Assembly: GCF_002863225.1 (NCBI RefSeq)
Contig: NZ_PKEK01000067.1
Span: 1 to 64,000 of the forward strand
DNA from: Mycobacterium sp.
GTDB taxonomy: Bacteria; Actinomycetota; Actinomycetes; Mycobacteriales; Mycobacteriaceae
Direction of reading: 5' to 3'
Length of the DNA: 64,000 bases
Under the pieces are notes generated by a model, which was not told the DNA's origin, ran no database searches, and was given only the letters and a program-made list of their open reading frames with translations. Position 1 is the stretch's first letter, and each line of letters opens with the position of its first letter. The position numbers and the translations under genes were made by a program. Shown here piece by piece: positions 16,973-25,851 of this stretch.

Positions 16973-18163
16973 ATGGGGCAGCTGTCGCATCGTGAGGACG
17001 TCCCGTTTCCAATCTTTGACGCGGACAACCATCTCTACGAGCCGCCGGAGGCGCTGACCAAGTTCCTGCCCAAGGAGTACAAGGACTACGTCCAGTACCC
17101 GCAGATCAACGGGCGGACGAAGATCGCCATCCGCGGCCAGATCAGCAATTACATTCCCAACCCGACCTTCGAGGTCGTCGCCAAGCCGGGGGCGTGGGAG
17201 GAATATTTCAAGTACGGCAACCCGGACGGCAAGAGCAAGCGCGAACTGTTCGGTGAGCCGATGCGCGCGATCCCGGCTTTCTTCGAGCCCGGCCCACGCC
17301 TGGAGAAGATGGACGAGCTGGGCTTGGACCGCACCCTGATGTTCCCGACGCTGGCCAGCCTTCTCGAGGAGCGGCTGTCGGACGACCCGGTCGCCATCCA
17401 TGTGCTGGTTCACGCGCTGAACGAATGGCTCGACGACGTCTGGGGCTTCAACTACCAGAACCGCATCTTCACCACCCCGGTCATCACCCTGCCGATCGTG
17501 GAGAAGGCGATCGAGGAGTTGGAGTGGGCGGTCAAGCGTGGTGCCCGATGCGTCCTGATCCGCCCGGCGCCGGTTCCCGGCTTCCGTGGCCCGCGGTCGT
17601 TCGCGCTTCCCGAGTTCGATCCGTTCTGGGAGCGGGTCGTCGATCACGACGTGCTGGTCGGCATGCACTCCAGCGACAGTGGCTACTCGCGCTACACCTC
17701 GGAGTGGGATGGGGCCAGCGCAGAGATGCTGCCGTTCCAAACCAACGCGATGGGCATCCTCAACGAGTGGCGGCCGATCCAGGACTCGGTGGGCTCGTGG
17801 GTGATCCACGGCGCGCTCTACCGCCACCCGAAGCTGAAGGTCGCGATCGTCGAAGCCGGCTCGAAGTGGATGACCCCGCTTCTGGACGGTCTGGCGGAGG
17901 TGTTCCGCAAGGCCCCGGAGGCGTTCCCGAGTGATCCCGTCGAGATGGTCAAGAACCGGATCCACGTCAGCCCGTTCTTCGAGGACGGCATCGACGACCT
18001 GGTCAACCTCGTCGGGGTGGATCAGGTGCTCTACGGCTCGGACTGGCCGCATCCCGAAGGCCTGGCGGAGCCGACGTTCTACGTCAACGCGCTGTCGCAC
18101 CTGTCTGCCGACGACCAGGCGAAGATCATGGGCGGAAACCTGTCTCGTCTCGTCACGGTGTAG
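16973..18163 (+). CDS. Amidohydrolase family (amidohydrolase_2) protein
   Basis: A 396-residue TIM-barrel metal hydrolase. The ATG at 16973 with AAGGAGG at 16961-16967 is preferred over the upstream start in the palindrome. Motifs are FDADNHLYEPPE at the start, VGMHSSDSGYS in the middle and VLYGSDWPHPEGL near the end, the family's metal-ligand Asp region. Members hydrolyse or decarboxylate cyclic and aromatic substrates, often in sterol or aromatic degradation in actinobacteria. It heads an operon with an acyl-CoA ligase in the same reading frame right behind it, suggesting ring cleavage or hydrolysis followed by CoA activation. Confidence 0.85.
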   Translation: MGQLSHREDVPFPIFDADNHLYEPPEALTKFLPKEYKDYVQYPQINGRTKIAIRGQISNYIPNPTFEVVAKPGAWEEYFKYGNPDGKSKRELFGEPMRAIPAFFEPGPRLEKMDELGLDRTLMFPTLASLLEERLSDDPVAIHVLVHALNEWLDDVWGFNYQNRIFTTPVITLPIVEKAIEELEWAVKRGARCVLIRPAPVPGFRGPRSFALPEFDPFWERVVDHDVLVGMHSSDSGYSRYTSEWDGASAEMLPFQTNAMGILNEWRPIQDSVGSWVIHGALYRHPKLKVAIVEAGSKWMTPLLDGLAEVFRKAPEAFPSDPVEMVKNRIHVSPFFEDGIDDLVNLVGVDQVLYGSDWPHPEGLAEPTFYVNALSHLSADDQAKIMGGNLSRLVTV

Positions 18164-18202
18164 CAACCGCTGGACAATCTGACGTGGCAGACCATCCCCG
18201 AG

Positions 18203-19618
18203 ATGGTCGCCAGCGCGGCGGACCGCTTCGGCGACACCGAAGCTGTTGTCGACGGTCCGCTGCGCTTGACTTTCACTGAGCTCGTCGATCGAATTCGTTG
18301 CGCCGCAGGCGCTTTCGCCGAGCTCGGGATCGCCAAGGGCGATCGGGTCGCGGTCTGGGCCCCCAACTGCGCCGAATGGATCGTTGCCGCGTTCGGTGTG
18401 CTCACGGCCGGTGGCGTGCTGGTGCCGGTGAACACCCGGTTCAAGCCCGACGAGGCCGGTGACATCATCACCAGAAGCCGCGCCAAAGCCGTGCTGGTGC
18501 AACAGGGATTCCTCGGCCAGGACTTCACCGCCCCGGCGGGCATCCCGGTTATCGACCTGAAGTCCGAGTTCCTCTCCAGCGGCTCGCCGTTCGCGCGTTC
18601 GGTGGACGGCGCCGACGTCTCCGACATCATCTTCACCTCGGGAACCACCGGCCGTCCCAAGGGCGCGATGATGAACCACCGCCAGACGCTGCGGATGTAC
18701 GAGGAATGGGCGACGCTCGCCGACCTGCGCACGGGTGACCGGTATCTGATGATCAACCCGTACTTTCACACGTTCGGTCTGAAAGCGGGATTGGTCGCCT
18801 CATTCCTGCGCGGCGCGACGATGCTGCCGATGGCTGTGTTCGACGTCGACACCGTGGTAGATCTCATTGAACGTGAACGAATCTCGATGTTGCCAGGGCC
18901 GCCGACCCTGTATCACTCGCTGCTGACGGTCGCGGACAAAACCAAACTGTCGACGCTGCGGGCCGGTGTGACGGGTGCCGCCGACATCCCGGTCGAGTTG
19001 GTTCGCCGCATCCACGACGAACTGCCGTTCCAGACGTTGATGACCGGCTACGGGCTCACCGAAGCCGGCAACGTCACCTTGTCGCGACCCGGCGACTCCT
19101 TCGAGGACGTGGCCACCACCGCGGGTCTGCCCTGCGAGGACGTCGAAGTGCGCATCGCCGGGGACGGCGAAGTGCTGGTGCGCGGCTACGGCGTCATGCA
19201 GGGCTACCTCGACGATCCGGAGGCTACTGCCCTGGCCATCGACGGCGACGGGTGGCTGCACACCGGAGATCTGGGTAATTTCGACAAGTCCGGCCGGTTG
19301 AAGATCGACGGGCGTAAAAAGGACATGTTCATCGTCGGCGGGTTCAATGCGTACCCGGCTGAGATCGAGGGGTTCATGCTGGAGCACCCGGCCGTTGCCC
19401 AGGTCGCCGTGGTCGGTGTGCCCGACGAGCGGCTCGGCCAGGTGGGAAAGGCCTTTGTGGTGCCAGCGGGAAGTCCGAAAACTGCTGTTTCCGAACAGGA
19501 TCTGGTGGCGTGGTGTCGTGAGCGGATGGCCGGGTTCAAGGCGCCGCGATACATTCAGTTTCTCGACAGCCTGCCGCTGAACGCCACCGGAAAGGTGATG
19601 AAGGACCAGCTTCGGTGA
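18203..19618 (+). CDS. Acyl-CoA synthetase / AMP-dependent ligase (FadD type)
   Basis: A 471-residue ANL-family ligase from the ATG at 18203. The AMP-binding P-loop FTSGTTGRPKGAMM is near 147-160, the YGLTEAGN adenine motif is near 280, WLHTGDLG is near 350, and the catalytic Lys is in NATGKVMK at the end. Homologues usually begin with about ten more residues. The sequence upstream (DNLTWQTIPE) is in frame and ligase-like, but its only possible start is a CTG at 18173, so the true start may be non-canonical. It forms the CoA thioester of a carboxylic acid, probably the amidohydrolase product. Confidence 0.88.
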   Translation: MVASAADRFGDTEAVVDGPLRLTFTELVDRIRCAAGAFAELGIAKGDRVAVWAPNCAEWIVAAFGVLTAGGVLVPVNTRFKPDEAGDIITRSRAKAVLVQQGFLGQDFTAPAGIPVIDLKSEFLSSGSPFARSVDGADVSDIIFTSGTTGRPKGAMMNHRQTLRMYEEWATLADLRTGDRYLMINPYFHTFGLKAGLVASFLRGATMLPMAVFDVDTVVDLIERERISMLPGPPTLYHSLLTVADKTKLSTLRAGVTGAADIPVELVRRIHDELPFQTLMTGYGLTEAGNVTLSRPGDSFEDVATTAGLPCEDVEVRIAGDGEVLVRGYGVMQGYLDDPEATALAIDGDGWLHTGDLGNFDKSGRLKIDGRKKDMFIVGGFNAYPAEIEGFMLEHPAVAQVAVVGVPDERLGQVGKAFVVPAGSPKTAVSEQDLVAWCRERMAGFKAPRYIQFLDSLPLNATGKVMKDQLR

Positions 19619-20244
19619 GCGCACTCGACCCGCGTTCGCATTCGTTGGTGATCGCGTCCGACTATCGGGTGCCCGATCCGGAGCAGGTGTGGCCGCTGCT
19701 CACCCGAAGTCGGTCAGCCCTCGCCGACATCGGAGCGCACCATGTGCTGCTCTACACCTCGACACACGACCACGGCCGCGTACTGGTGACGATCGGCGTG
19801 CGCAGCCGGGAGCCGATCGTGGAGTTGCTGCGCTCACGCGTGTTCTTCGACTGGTTCGACGCGGTCGGCGTCGACGACATTCCGGCGGTCTTCGCCGGCG
19901 AAATCGTGGAACGGTTCGGGGCGGGGGCGCGTGCCGCTAATGCCGCGCCCGGCGTGGTGGTCGCCGCGATCTCATCGGTGGACAACGTGCCGGTCCTGAC
20001 TCACGAAATACGCGGTGCCTTACCGCGATTCGAGCAAGCCGGCATCCGGGAGACCCGGCTCTTCCAGGCCTTCGACGACAGTCATGAAGTGATGATCCTG
20101 CAGGAACTCGACGACGAGGACCGTGCCCGCGAATGGATCGCCCATCCCGATACCGCTGCCCCGTGGATCGACGGGGCCGGCGTCGGTGCGTATCCGCCGG
20201 TGTTCGTCGGCAAGTTCTCCGACATGATGCGGATCGACGAGTAG
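19615..20244 (+). CDS. Conserved hypothetical protein of the amidohydrolase-FadD operon
   Basis: A 209-residue protein beginning at a GTG that overlaps the ligase stop (GTGA). The sequence looks like two tandem alpha/beta ferredoxin-like halves: one around HHVLLYTSTHDHGRVLVTIGVRSREP, the other around ETRLFQAFDDSHEVMILQELDDEDRAREWI. This resembles dimeric alpha-beta barrel (ABM/EthD-like) proteins. I recall actinobacterial relatives carrying the uninformative label fatty-acid-CoA ligase, but no ligase motif is present. The coupling to FadD and the following [2Fe-2S] gene suggests a catabolic role. Confidence 0.68.
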   Translation: MSALDPRSHSLVIASDYRVPDPEQVWPLLTRSRSALADIGAHHVLLYTSTHDHGRVLVTIGVRSREPIVELLRSRVFFDWFDAVGVDDIPAVFAGEIVERFGAGARAANAAPGVVVAAISSVDNVPVLTHEIRGALPRFEQAGIRETRLFQAFDDSHEVMILQELDDEDRAREWIAHPDTAAPWIDGAGVGAYPPVFVGKFSDMMRIDE

Positions 20245-20255
20245 CAGGCCGCACG

Positions 20256-20432
20256 ATGTTCGTCTGTTTGTGTAACGGGATCACCAGCCAGGCGGTGGCC
20301 GACGCCATCGCCGGCGGCGCATCGACGACCAATCAAATTGCGGCGGCCTGCGGGGCGGGAGCCGAATGTGGCCGCTGCCGGCGAACCCTGCGGATGTTGC
20401 TCGGCGCCCCGAAGGACGTCCGCGGCAGCTGA
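20256..20432 (+). CDS. BFD-like (2Fe-2S)-binding protein
   Basis: A 58-residue protein matching the BFD (bacterioferritin-associated ferredoxin) domain. It has VCLCNGIT at the start, SQAVADAIAGGA, and CGAGAECGRCRRTL, which supply the four Cys (CxC and CxxC) of the [2Fe-2S] site. Free-standing BFD proteins usually release iron from bacterioferritin, but no bfr gene is near. It follows the operon's third gene by 11 bases, so it may instead serve electron transfer for that pathway. The start ATG at 20256 is set by the motif; the longer track ORF is spurious upstream. Confidence 0.82.
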   Translation: MFVCLCNGITSQAVADAIAGGASTTNQIAAACGAGAECGRCRRTLRMLLGAPKDVRGS

Positions 20433-20452
20433 GCCGTCGCCCCGGGCTGCCG

Positions 20453-22114
20453 TCAGCCGAGGTCGGCGGCCAGATCGGTCAACAGGTCGGGAACGTCGAG
20501 GCGCGGGACCACCGCTTCGATCAGCACCATCCGGTCTTGATGTTGCGCCGCCGCGACAAACGCATCGTCGAGTTCGCCGTAGGTCTGCGCCCGGAACGTC
20601 AGGTGGTTCGTCACGCCCAGGGCAGTGGGAATGTCAGCCCAGCTCCATCGCACAATGTCGTTGTAGGGCGCGGTCTTTCCGTGAATCATCCGTTCGATGG
20701 TGTAACCGTCGTTGTTCACCACCACCACGACCGGCGACAGGCCCTCGCGCGAAAAGTTGCCCAGCTCTTGCACTGTCAGCTGTGCGGCGCCGTCACCGAT
20801 CAGCAGCACCGGGCGCCGGTCGCGTTCCGCCAGGCCCGCGCCCAGGGTGGCGGGCAGGGTGTATCCAATGGAACCCCAGAGCGGTTGACCGATGAACGTG
20901 ACACCCTGCGGAAGCCGGTGGGTGGCCATCCCGTAGAACGACGTGCCCTGGTCTGCCAGGACGACATTGCCGGGGGTGAGCGCGTCACAGAACCTGTCCC
21001 ACAACGCTTTCTGGCTCAACGGCTGGTCACGGTCCGGCTTGTCCACCGGTTCGTGGTCAGACGTCGACACGATCGCGGGTGAGCGGACACCACGCTCGGT
21101 CAGGATCGCGGTCAGAGCGTCGAGTGCGGCACCCATCTCCAACGGGGCGAACACTTCGTTGCCGACCGTGCTCTGCTGCACGCCGACGTCGATGGTCGTG
21201 GCCGGATCGATGCGCTGGCTGAAGAATCCGCTCACCATGTCGGTGAACACCACGCCCGCGGTCACCAGCACCGGTGCCTCTTCGATCGCCCGGCGCACCG
21301 GGTCGGCGCTGGCGGCGCCGGCATAGATACCCAGGAAATCCGGTGCGCTCTCGTCGACCAGGCTCTTGCCCCACATCAACGTCGCGTGCGGCACCACGTC
21401 GGCGGCCAGCAGCGCCTCGAGCTTGTCGACCGCGTTCAACCGGTGGACCAGCAGATCGGCCAGCACGGTCAGTTGGTGATCACCGACGAGTGTGCTTGCG
21501 GCTTCGGTGAACAACGCCAGGGCCCGCGGGCTGGTGCCGCCGGTGAAGTGCGGCAGTGGCGCGTTCGGCGGCTCGGTTTCGAAGCGGGCGACGTCGGTGG
21601 ACAACAACAGATACCCGGGCCGGCGCTGTTCGCGAACCTCGCAGAGCACCCGGTCGATCTCCCGGGTCGCGGTGGCTGGCATGAGATTGGCTTGCGCACA
21701 GGTGATTTCCCGGCTGATCCGTAGGAAGTGCTCGAAGTCGCCGTCGCCCAGCGAGTGATGCAGTGCCCGGCGCGTGCCCTGGGCGTCCTTCGACGGGCCG
21801 CCCACGATGTGCACCACCGGCACGTGTTCGGCATAACTGCCGGCTATGGCGTTGGCAGCCGACAGCTCGCCGACGCCGAATGTGGTTACCACAGCTGCCA
21901 TTCCACGGAGCCGACCGTATCCGTCAGCCGCGTATCCGGCGTTGAGCTCGTTGGCGTTGCCGACCCAGCGCAGGCGTGGATGCGCGACGATGTGGTCGAG
22001 GAATTCCAGGTTGTAGTCCCCCGGGACGCCGAACACCTCGGTGACGCCGAGTTCTGCCAGCCGATCCACGAGGTAGTCGCCGACGGTGTAAGACGAATCA
22101 GCCAGATCACTCAC
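20453..22114 (-). CDS. kdc: Thiamine diphosphate-dependent alpha-keto acid decarboxylase (Kdc)
   Basis: A 553-residue ThDP enzyme, orthologous by sequence and position to M. tuberculosis Rv0853c. The N-terminal domain has [17 protein letters not shown] with the catalytic Glu region, and [16 protein letters not shown]. The C-terminal ThDP motif runs from [13 protein letters not shown] to [10 protein letters not shown]. It decarboxylates branched-chain and aromatic 2-keto acids to aldehydes. The track start at 22189 would overlap the next gene's start codon. The GTG at 22114 ([15 protein letters not shown]) gives the usual N-terminal length and is preferred. Confidence 0.92.
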   Translation of the reverse strand: MSDLADSSYTVGDYLVDRLAELGVTEVFGVPGDYNLEFLDHIVAHPRLRWVGNANELNAGYAADGYGRLRGMAAVVTTFGVGELSAANAIAGSYAEHVPVVHIVGGPSKDAQGTRRALHHSLGDGDFEHFLRISREITCAQANLMPATATREIDRVLCEVREQRRPGYLLLSTDVARFETEPPNAPLPHFTGGTSPRALALFTEAASTLVGDHQLTVLADLLVHRLNAVDKLEALLAADVVPHATLMWGKSLVDESAPDFLGIYAGAASADPVRRAIEEAPVLVTAGVVFTDMVSGFFSQRIDPATTIDVGVQQSTVGNEVFAPLEMGAALDALTAILTERGVRSPAIVSTSDHEPVDKPDRDQPLSQKALWDRFCDALTPGNVVLADQGTSFYGMATHRLPQGVTFIGQPLWGSIGYTLPATLGAGLAERDRRPVLLIGDGAAQLTVQELGNFSREGLSPVVVVVNNDGYTIERMIHGKTAPYNDIVRWSWADIPTALGVTNHLTFRAQTYGELDDAFVAAAQHQDRMVLIEAVVPRLDVPDLLTDLAADLG

Positions 22115-22170
22115 GAGATCGACGGTACCGGTCTGCAGTCGAAAACGCCGTCGGCTCGGCGTCGTCTCGC

Positions 22171-22176
22171 TATCGT
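22171..22176 (+). promoter_or_regulatory. Leaderless-type -10 box TATCGT
   Basis: TANNNT hexamer ending six bases before the ATG at 22183, with no ribosome site. Confidence 0.42.
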
Positions 22177-22182
22177 CCGGGC

Positions 22183-22626
22183 ATGGCAATCAACGAAACC
22201 CGCGAAATCGTCATCGAGGCGAGCCCACAGGAGATCCTGGACGTCATCGGCGACATGGACTCCGTCACCAGCTGGTCGCCGCCGCATCAGGCAGCCGAGG
22301 TTCTCGAGAAGGACAAGAACGGCCGGCCGCTCAAAGTGAAGATGAAGGTGAAGGCCGCGGGTATCACCGACGAACAGGTGGTGGCTTACACCTGGACCAA
22401 GAACAAGGTCAGCTGGACGTTGATCAGTTCCGGACAGCAGCGCTCGCAGGACGCGTCGTACACGTTGACGCCCGACGGTGACAACACCAAAGTCGTCTTC
22501 GAGATCAGCGTCGATCCCGTCGTACCGCTGCCCGGGTTCGTCATCAAGCGGGCCATCAAAGGAACCGTCGACACCGGCACCAAAGGCCTGCGCGAACAGG
22601 TGCTGAAAGTGAAGAAGGGGAAGTAG
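22183..22626 (+). CDS. SRPBCC family protein (Rv0854-like)
   Basis: A 147-residue START/SRPBCC helix-grip protein. It opens with [27 protein letters not shown], the family's first strand and two short helices. Basic beta strands follow ([21 protein letters not shown]), then the long C-terminal helix ([18 protein letters not shown]). These proteins bind hydrophobic ligands in a cavity; no catalytic residue is evident. It is the first of three such genes within 4 kb and is followed five bases on by the acyl-CoA racemase gene, as in M. tuberculosis. Confidence 0.85.
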   Translation: MAINETREIVIEASPQEILDVIGDMDSVTSWSPPHQAAEVLEKDKNGRPLKVKMKVKAAGITDEQVVAYTWTKNKVSWTLISSGQQRSQDASYTLTPDGDNTKVVFEISVDPVVPLPGFVIKRAIKGTVDTGTKGLREQVLKVKKGK

Positions 22627-22631
22627 CGAAC

Positions 22632-23711
22632 TTGACCGACCGTGGACCGCTGGATGGCGTGCGGGTGATCGAGCTCGGCGGCATCGGTCCGGGCCCGCAC
22701 GCGGCGATGGTGCTCGCTGATCTGGGTGCCGACGTGGTGCGGGTCCGCCGCCCGGGCGGGCTGACCATGCCCGCCGAGAATCTCGACCTGCTGCACCGCG
22801 GCAAGCGGATCGTGGACCTCGACGTCAAAGCCGATCCGAAACAGCTGCTGGCTCTGGCAGCCAAGGCCGACGTGCTGCTGGACTGCTTTCGGCCCGGCAC
22901 CTGCGAGCGCCTCGGCATCGGCCCGGACGAGTGTGTGGCGGTCAACCCGCGACTGATCTTCGCGCGCATCACCGGCTGGGGGCAGCACGGGCCGCGGGCC
23001 AGCACGGCCGGACATGACATCAACTATCTTTCGCAAACCGGTGCGCTGTCGGCGCTGGGCTACCGGGACCGTCCGCCGATGCCGCCGCTGAACCTGGTCG
23101 CCGACTTCGGCGGCGGCTCGATGTTCGTCATCGTGGGTATCGTCACCGCCCTCTACGAGCGGGAGCGCTCGGGACGTGGTCAGGTGATCGATGCGGCGAT
23201 GGTCGACGGTGTCGGCGTGCTCGCGCAGATGATGTGGACGATGAAATCGACTGGTGCGCTGCGTGACGAGCGGGAATCTTTTCTGCTCGACGGGGGTGCG
23301 CCGTTTTACCGCTGCTATGAAACCGCCGACGGCAAGTACATGGCGGTGGGTGCCATCGAGCCGCAATTCTTCGCGGCGTTGCTGGCCGGGCTCGGGTTGT
23401 CGGCAGACGACGTGCCGAGCCAATTCGACATCGGTTCTTACCCAACGATGTTCGACGCATTCACCCGGCGCTTCGCCGACAAGACCCGCGACGAGTGGGC
23501 GAAGATCTTCGACGGCACCGACGCGTGCGTCACGCCGGTGTTGACATGGAGCGAGGCCGCGGCCGACCCGCACCTCACGGCCCGCGCGAGCGTGGTCAAC
23601 GCCGGCGGCGTCGACCAGGCCGCGCCGGCGCCCCGGTTCTCCCGTACGCCTCCGCCACCGGTCCGCCCGGTACCGCAGTCGACCGCGCCGCTCGACGAAA
23701 TCGGCTGGTAA
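22632..23711 (+). CDS. far: CoA-transferase family III / alpha-methylacyl-CoA racemase
   Basis: A 359-residue CaiB/BaiF protein starting at a TTG. The start VRVIELGGIGPGPHAAMVLADLGADVVRV is the family signature. GHDINYLSQTGALSALGY contains the catalytic-type His and NLVADFGGGSM the catalytic-type Asp, as in the alpha-methylacyl-CoA racemase MCR. It would interconvert 2R and 2S methyl-branched acyl-CoA, which beta-oxidation of sterol side chains and branched fatty acids requires. It is positionally equivalent to Rv0855 (far). The neighbouring fadA-fadB genes fit this pathway. Confidence 0.9.
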   Translation: MTDRGPLDGVRVIELGGIGPGPHAAMVLADLGADVVRVRRPGGLTMPAENLDLLHRGKRIVDLDVKADPKQLLALAAKADVLLDCFRPGTCERLGIGPDECVAVNPRLIFARITGWGQHGPRASTAGHDINYLSQTGALSALGYRDRPPMPPLNLVADFGGGSMFVIVGIVTALYERERSGRGQVIDAAMVDGVGVLAQMMWTMKSTGALRDERESFLLDGGAPFYRCYETADGKYMAVGAIEPQFFAALLAGLGLSADDVPSQFDIGSYPTMFDAFTRRFADKTRDEWAKIFDGTDACVTPVLTWSEAAADPHLTARASVVNAGGVDQAAPAPRFSRTPPPPVRPVPQSTAPLDEIGW

Positions 23712-23751
23712 TCACGGCCCTGATAACTGAACCCGCACGGTTCCGGCTTGC

Positions 23752-23757
23752 TAGCTT
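23752..23757 (+). promoter_or_regulatory. Leaderless-type -10 box TAGCTT
   Basis: TANNNT hexamer ending eight bases before the GTG at 23766; no ribosome site in between. Confidence 0.38.
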
Positions 23758-23765
23758 GGTGGTCA

Positions 23766-24221
23766 GTGGCCGTGCGTGCATCGCGAGAGATTGTCATCGA
23801 CGCGCCGCCGGGGGTGATCCTGGAGGCGTTGGCCGATGTCGGGTCGTTGTCTTCATGGTCACCGGTGCACAAACGGATTCAGGTGCTGGACTGGTACTCC
23901 GACGGCCGGCCGCATCATGTCAAGGCCACCATCAAGATCTTCGGGCTCGTCGACAACGAGATCCTGGAATACCACTGGGGTCCCAACTGGGTGGTGTGGG
24001 ATGCCAGCGACACGTTTCAGCAGCGCGGGCAGCACGTCGAGTACAACCTGCAGCCGGTGGGGGTCGATCGGACCCGGGTGCGTTTCGACATCACCGTCGA
24101 GCCGGCGGGGCCGGTGCCCGCGTTCGTGGTCCGGCGTGCCAGCGAAATCGTGCTCGACGCCGCCACCAAGGGACTCCGCGACCAGGTGATGGCCGCCGTC
24201 GAGTCGCAACGACTCCAATAG
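23766..24221 (+). CDS. SRPBCC family protein (Rv0856-like)
   Basis: A 151-residue helix-grip protein from the GTG at 23766 (VAVRASREIVIDAPPGVILEALADVGSLSSW). The track's TTG start adds six residues that have no counterpart in its paralogue at 25852. The two are close relatives, sharing EALADVGS, HKR, SDGRPHH/PDGRPHH, EYHWGP-WVVWDA and a matching C-terminal helix. In M. tuberculosis they lie side by side (Rv0856, Rv0857). Here a tRNA and a WS/DGAT gene separate them. Likely a hydrophobic ligand-binding protein; ligand unknown. Confidence 0.85.
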   Translation: MAVRASREIVIDAPPGVILEALADVGSLSSWSPVHKRIQVLDWYSDGRPHHVKATIKIFGLVDNEILEYHWGPNWVVWDASDTFQQRGQHVEYNLQPVGVDRTRVRFDITVEPAGPVPAFVVRRASEIVLDAATKGLRDQVMAAVESQRLQ

Positions 24222-24281
24222 CGATCGCGTAGAGCAAAACGGTGGCCCGCCGGCGGCCGATCCTGGATGGTGGTTCCTCGT

Positions 24282-24352
24282 GCGGGTGTGGCTGAGCGGC
24301 TAGGCAGCGGCCTGCAAAGCCGTATACACGGGTTCGAGTCCCGTCACTCGCT
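24282..24352 (+). tRNA. tRNA-Cys (anticodon GCA)
   Basis: A 71-base cloverleaf. The acceptor arms GCGGGTG and CACTCGC pair (one G-U), the D loop contains AGCGGCTAGG, and the anticodon loop is CTGCAAA with stem GCGGC/GCCGT. The T arm is ACGGG TTCGAGT CCCGT. CCA is not encoded. The 3' end abuts the stop codon of the convergent WS/DGAT gene. Confidence 0.93.
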
Positions 24353-25801
24353 CTACAGAGGTTCCGGGCAGCTGGCTATGGAGAGCAACTCCTTGAACGC
24401 CTGCTCCATGCAGTCGGCGTAGTTTCCCGGGTCGGGCAGCGCATCGCGATCCGCGGTGGCGCTGATCGACAACGTGCCGTTGTAGCTCGCGACGACATGG
24501 ATCAGGTTCATCCCGCCGATCAGCGGTCCCAGACCGGCGGCGCGCAGCAATTGGGCCCCGCGGAAATACAGCGGTACGGGTGGGCCGGGCACGTTGGTCA
24601 CTGTCGTGTTGGCGACGTTCGGTCCCGAGAACGGCAGCACGCTCGCGGCTTTGGCCGCCACTCCGAGCAGTGACGTCGGCACCGTGCCGATCAGTTCGAT
24701 CAGCTGGGTACGGGTTTCGTGATTCGATTCGTCCCGGCTGCCCGCGGTCGACTCGGCGATGGTGGCGAGCCGGACGAGCGGGTCGGTGATGTCGGTGCCC
24801 AGCGACTGCAGGCGGCCGAACAACGCGTTGCCCTGGGCGGTGGTGTCGTCGGCTTGGCGCAACGACATCGGGCAGGCCGCAACCAACGACTCGTCGGGAA
24901 GCTCGCCGTGGCCGGCCAGGTAGAAACGGAGGGCGCCGCCGACGTAGGCCAGTGCCACATCGTTGACCGTGGCGCCGGGAACGCGGGCCTTGATCCGCTT
25001 GAAATCGTCAAGGTCGTGGAACCGGGCCTCGAAAACCCGGTGCGGCGAGACGGTTTGGTTGAAGCGTGTCTTCGGTGGGAACGACGGCGTGCCGATTTCG
25101 GGAATTCGGGCGACGCTACTGATCAACTTGCCGGGCAGCCCGGCCAGTCCGCGGATCGCCTTGGGGGCGCTGGCCGCCAGGACAGCGCCGGCCCGCACGG
25201 GATACAACGCGCCCTTGATCGCGGTGCGCGACAACAAGTTTGCGGCCGAGGGCAGCGGGGCGGGACGCCACTCCGGGTCGGGAGCCGGGGGGCGTGGACT
25301 GTCGGGGGCCAGATCGTGCATGGCGGCGATCATCTGCACGCTCGCCATGCCGTCGACCGCGCAGTGATGCAACTTCAGGGCCATCGCGAACGAGCCCTTC
25401 GGCACCCCCGGAACGGCGTTGAGTCCCTCGATCACCGTGATCTCCCACGGCGGGCGCCGCAGATCGATCTGCCGTCCGTGCAACCGCGCAACCTGGATGC
25501 ACAGCTGGCGCCAGTCACCCGGCTGCGGCAAGCCGATGTGGCGAACGTGGTATTCCAGGTCGAAACTCGGATCGTCGACCCAGTAGGCGCGATCGAGACC
25601 GATGGGCGTCTCGGTCACGCGCCGGCGGAAGATCTCGGCGAGATGCAGGCGCGCGTCGAGCTCTTCCAGAATCCCCTTGAAGGTGACCTTTCCGCCGGGG
25701 GCGGTCGAGGGGTCGTAGATCAGCAACAGCTGGATTTGCTGTGGGGTTTCGGGCTTCTCCGCGCGAAGCAACATGTCGTCGGTCCAACTCAGTTGCTGCA
25801 T
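24353..25801 (-). CDS. Wax ester synthase/diacylglycerol acyltransferase (WS/DGAT, tgs family)
   Basis: A 482-residue bifunctional acyltransferase. The catalytic HHCAVDG (HHxxxDG) lies at about 145-151. Other family blocks are LSWTDDMLL at the start, DPSFDLEYHVRH and PPWEITVIEGL before it, and NVPGPPVPLYFRGA, GLGPLIGGMNLIHVVASYNG near the end. It esterifies acyl-CoA to diacylglycerol or alcohols to make storage lipid, at the inner membrane or lipid-body surface. It lies between two SRPBCC twins that are adjacent in M. tuberculosis, so gene and tRNA form a local insertion. Confidence 0.92.
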   Translation of the reverse strand: MQQLSWTDDMLLRAEKPETPQQIQLLLIYDPSTAPGGKVTFKGILEELDARLHLAEIFRRRVTETPIGLDRAYWVDDPSFDLEYHVRHIGLPQPGDWRQLCIQVARLHGRQIDLRRPPWEITVIEGLNAVPGVPKGSFAMALKLHHCAVDGMASVQMIAAMHDLAPDSPRPPAPDPEWRPAPLPSAANLLSRTAIKGALYPVRAGAVLAASAPKAIRGLAGLPGKLISSVARIPEIGTPSFPPKTRFNQTVSPHRVFEARFHDLDDFKRIKARVPGATVNDVALAYVGGALRFYLAGHGELPDESLVAACPMSLRQADDTTAQGNALFGRLQSLGTDITDPLVRLATIAESTAGSRDESNHETRTQLIELIGTVPTSLLGVAAKAASVLPFSGPNVANTTVTNVPGPPVPLYFRGAQLLRAAGLGPLIGGMNLIHVVASYNGTLSISATADRDALPDPGNYADCMEQAFKELLSIASCPEPL

Positions 25802-25838
25802 TTCCCAACACTAAGCTCCGGGAATGCCCCTGCGTTGC

Positions 25839-25844
25839 TACTTT
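25839..25844 (+). promoter_or_regulatory. Leaderless-type -10 box TACTTT
   Basis: TANNNT hexamer ending seven bases before the GTG at 25852, inside the 50-base divergent gap with the WS/DGAT gene. Confidence 0.4.
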
Positions 25845-25851
25845 GCTCGTA

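Noticed and set aside
23495-24232. 245-residue plus-strand ORF across far and the SRPBCC gene
   Set aside because: Arg/Gly-rich shadow frame of two well-supported genes.
24282-25801. tRNA-Cys as the attachment site of an integrated element
   Set aside because: No integrase, no phage or plasmid genes and no visible repeat of the tRNA end; only the order difference is kept as a finding.
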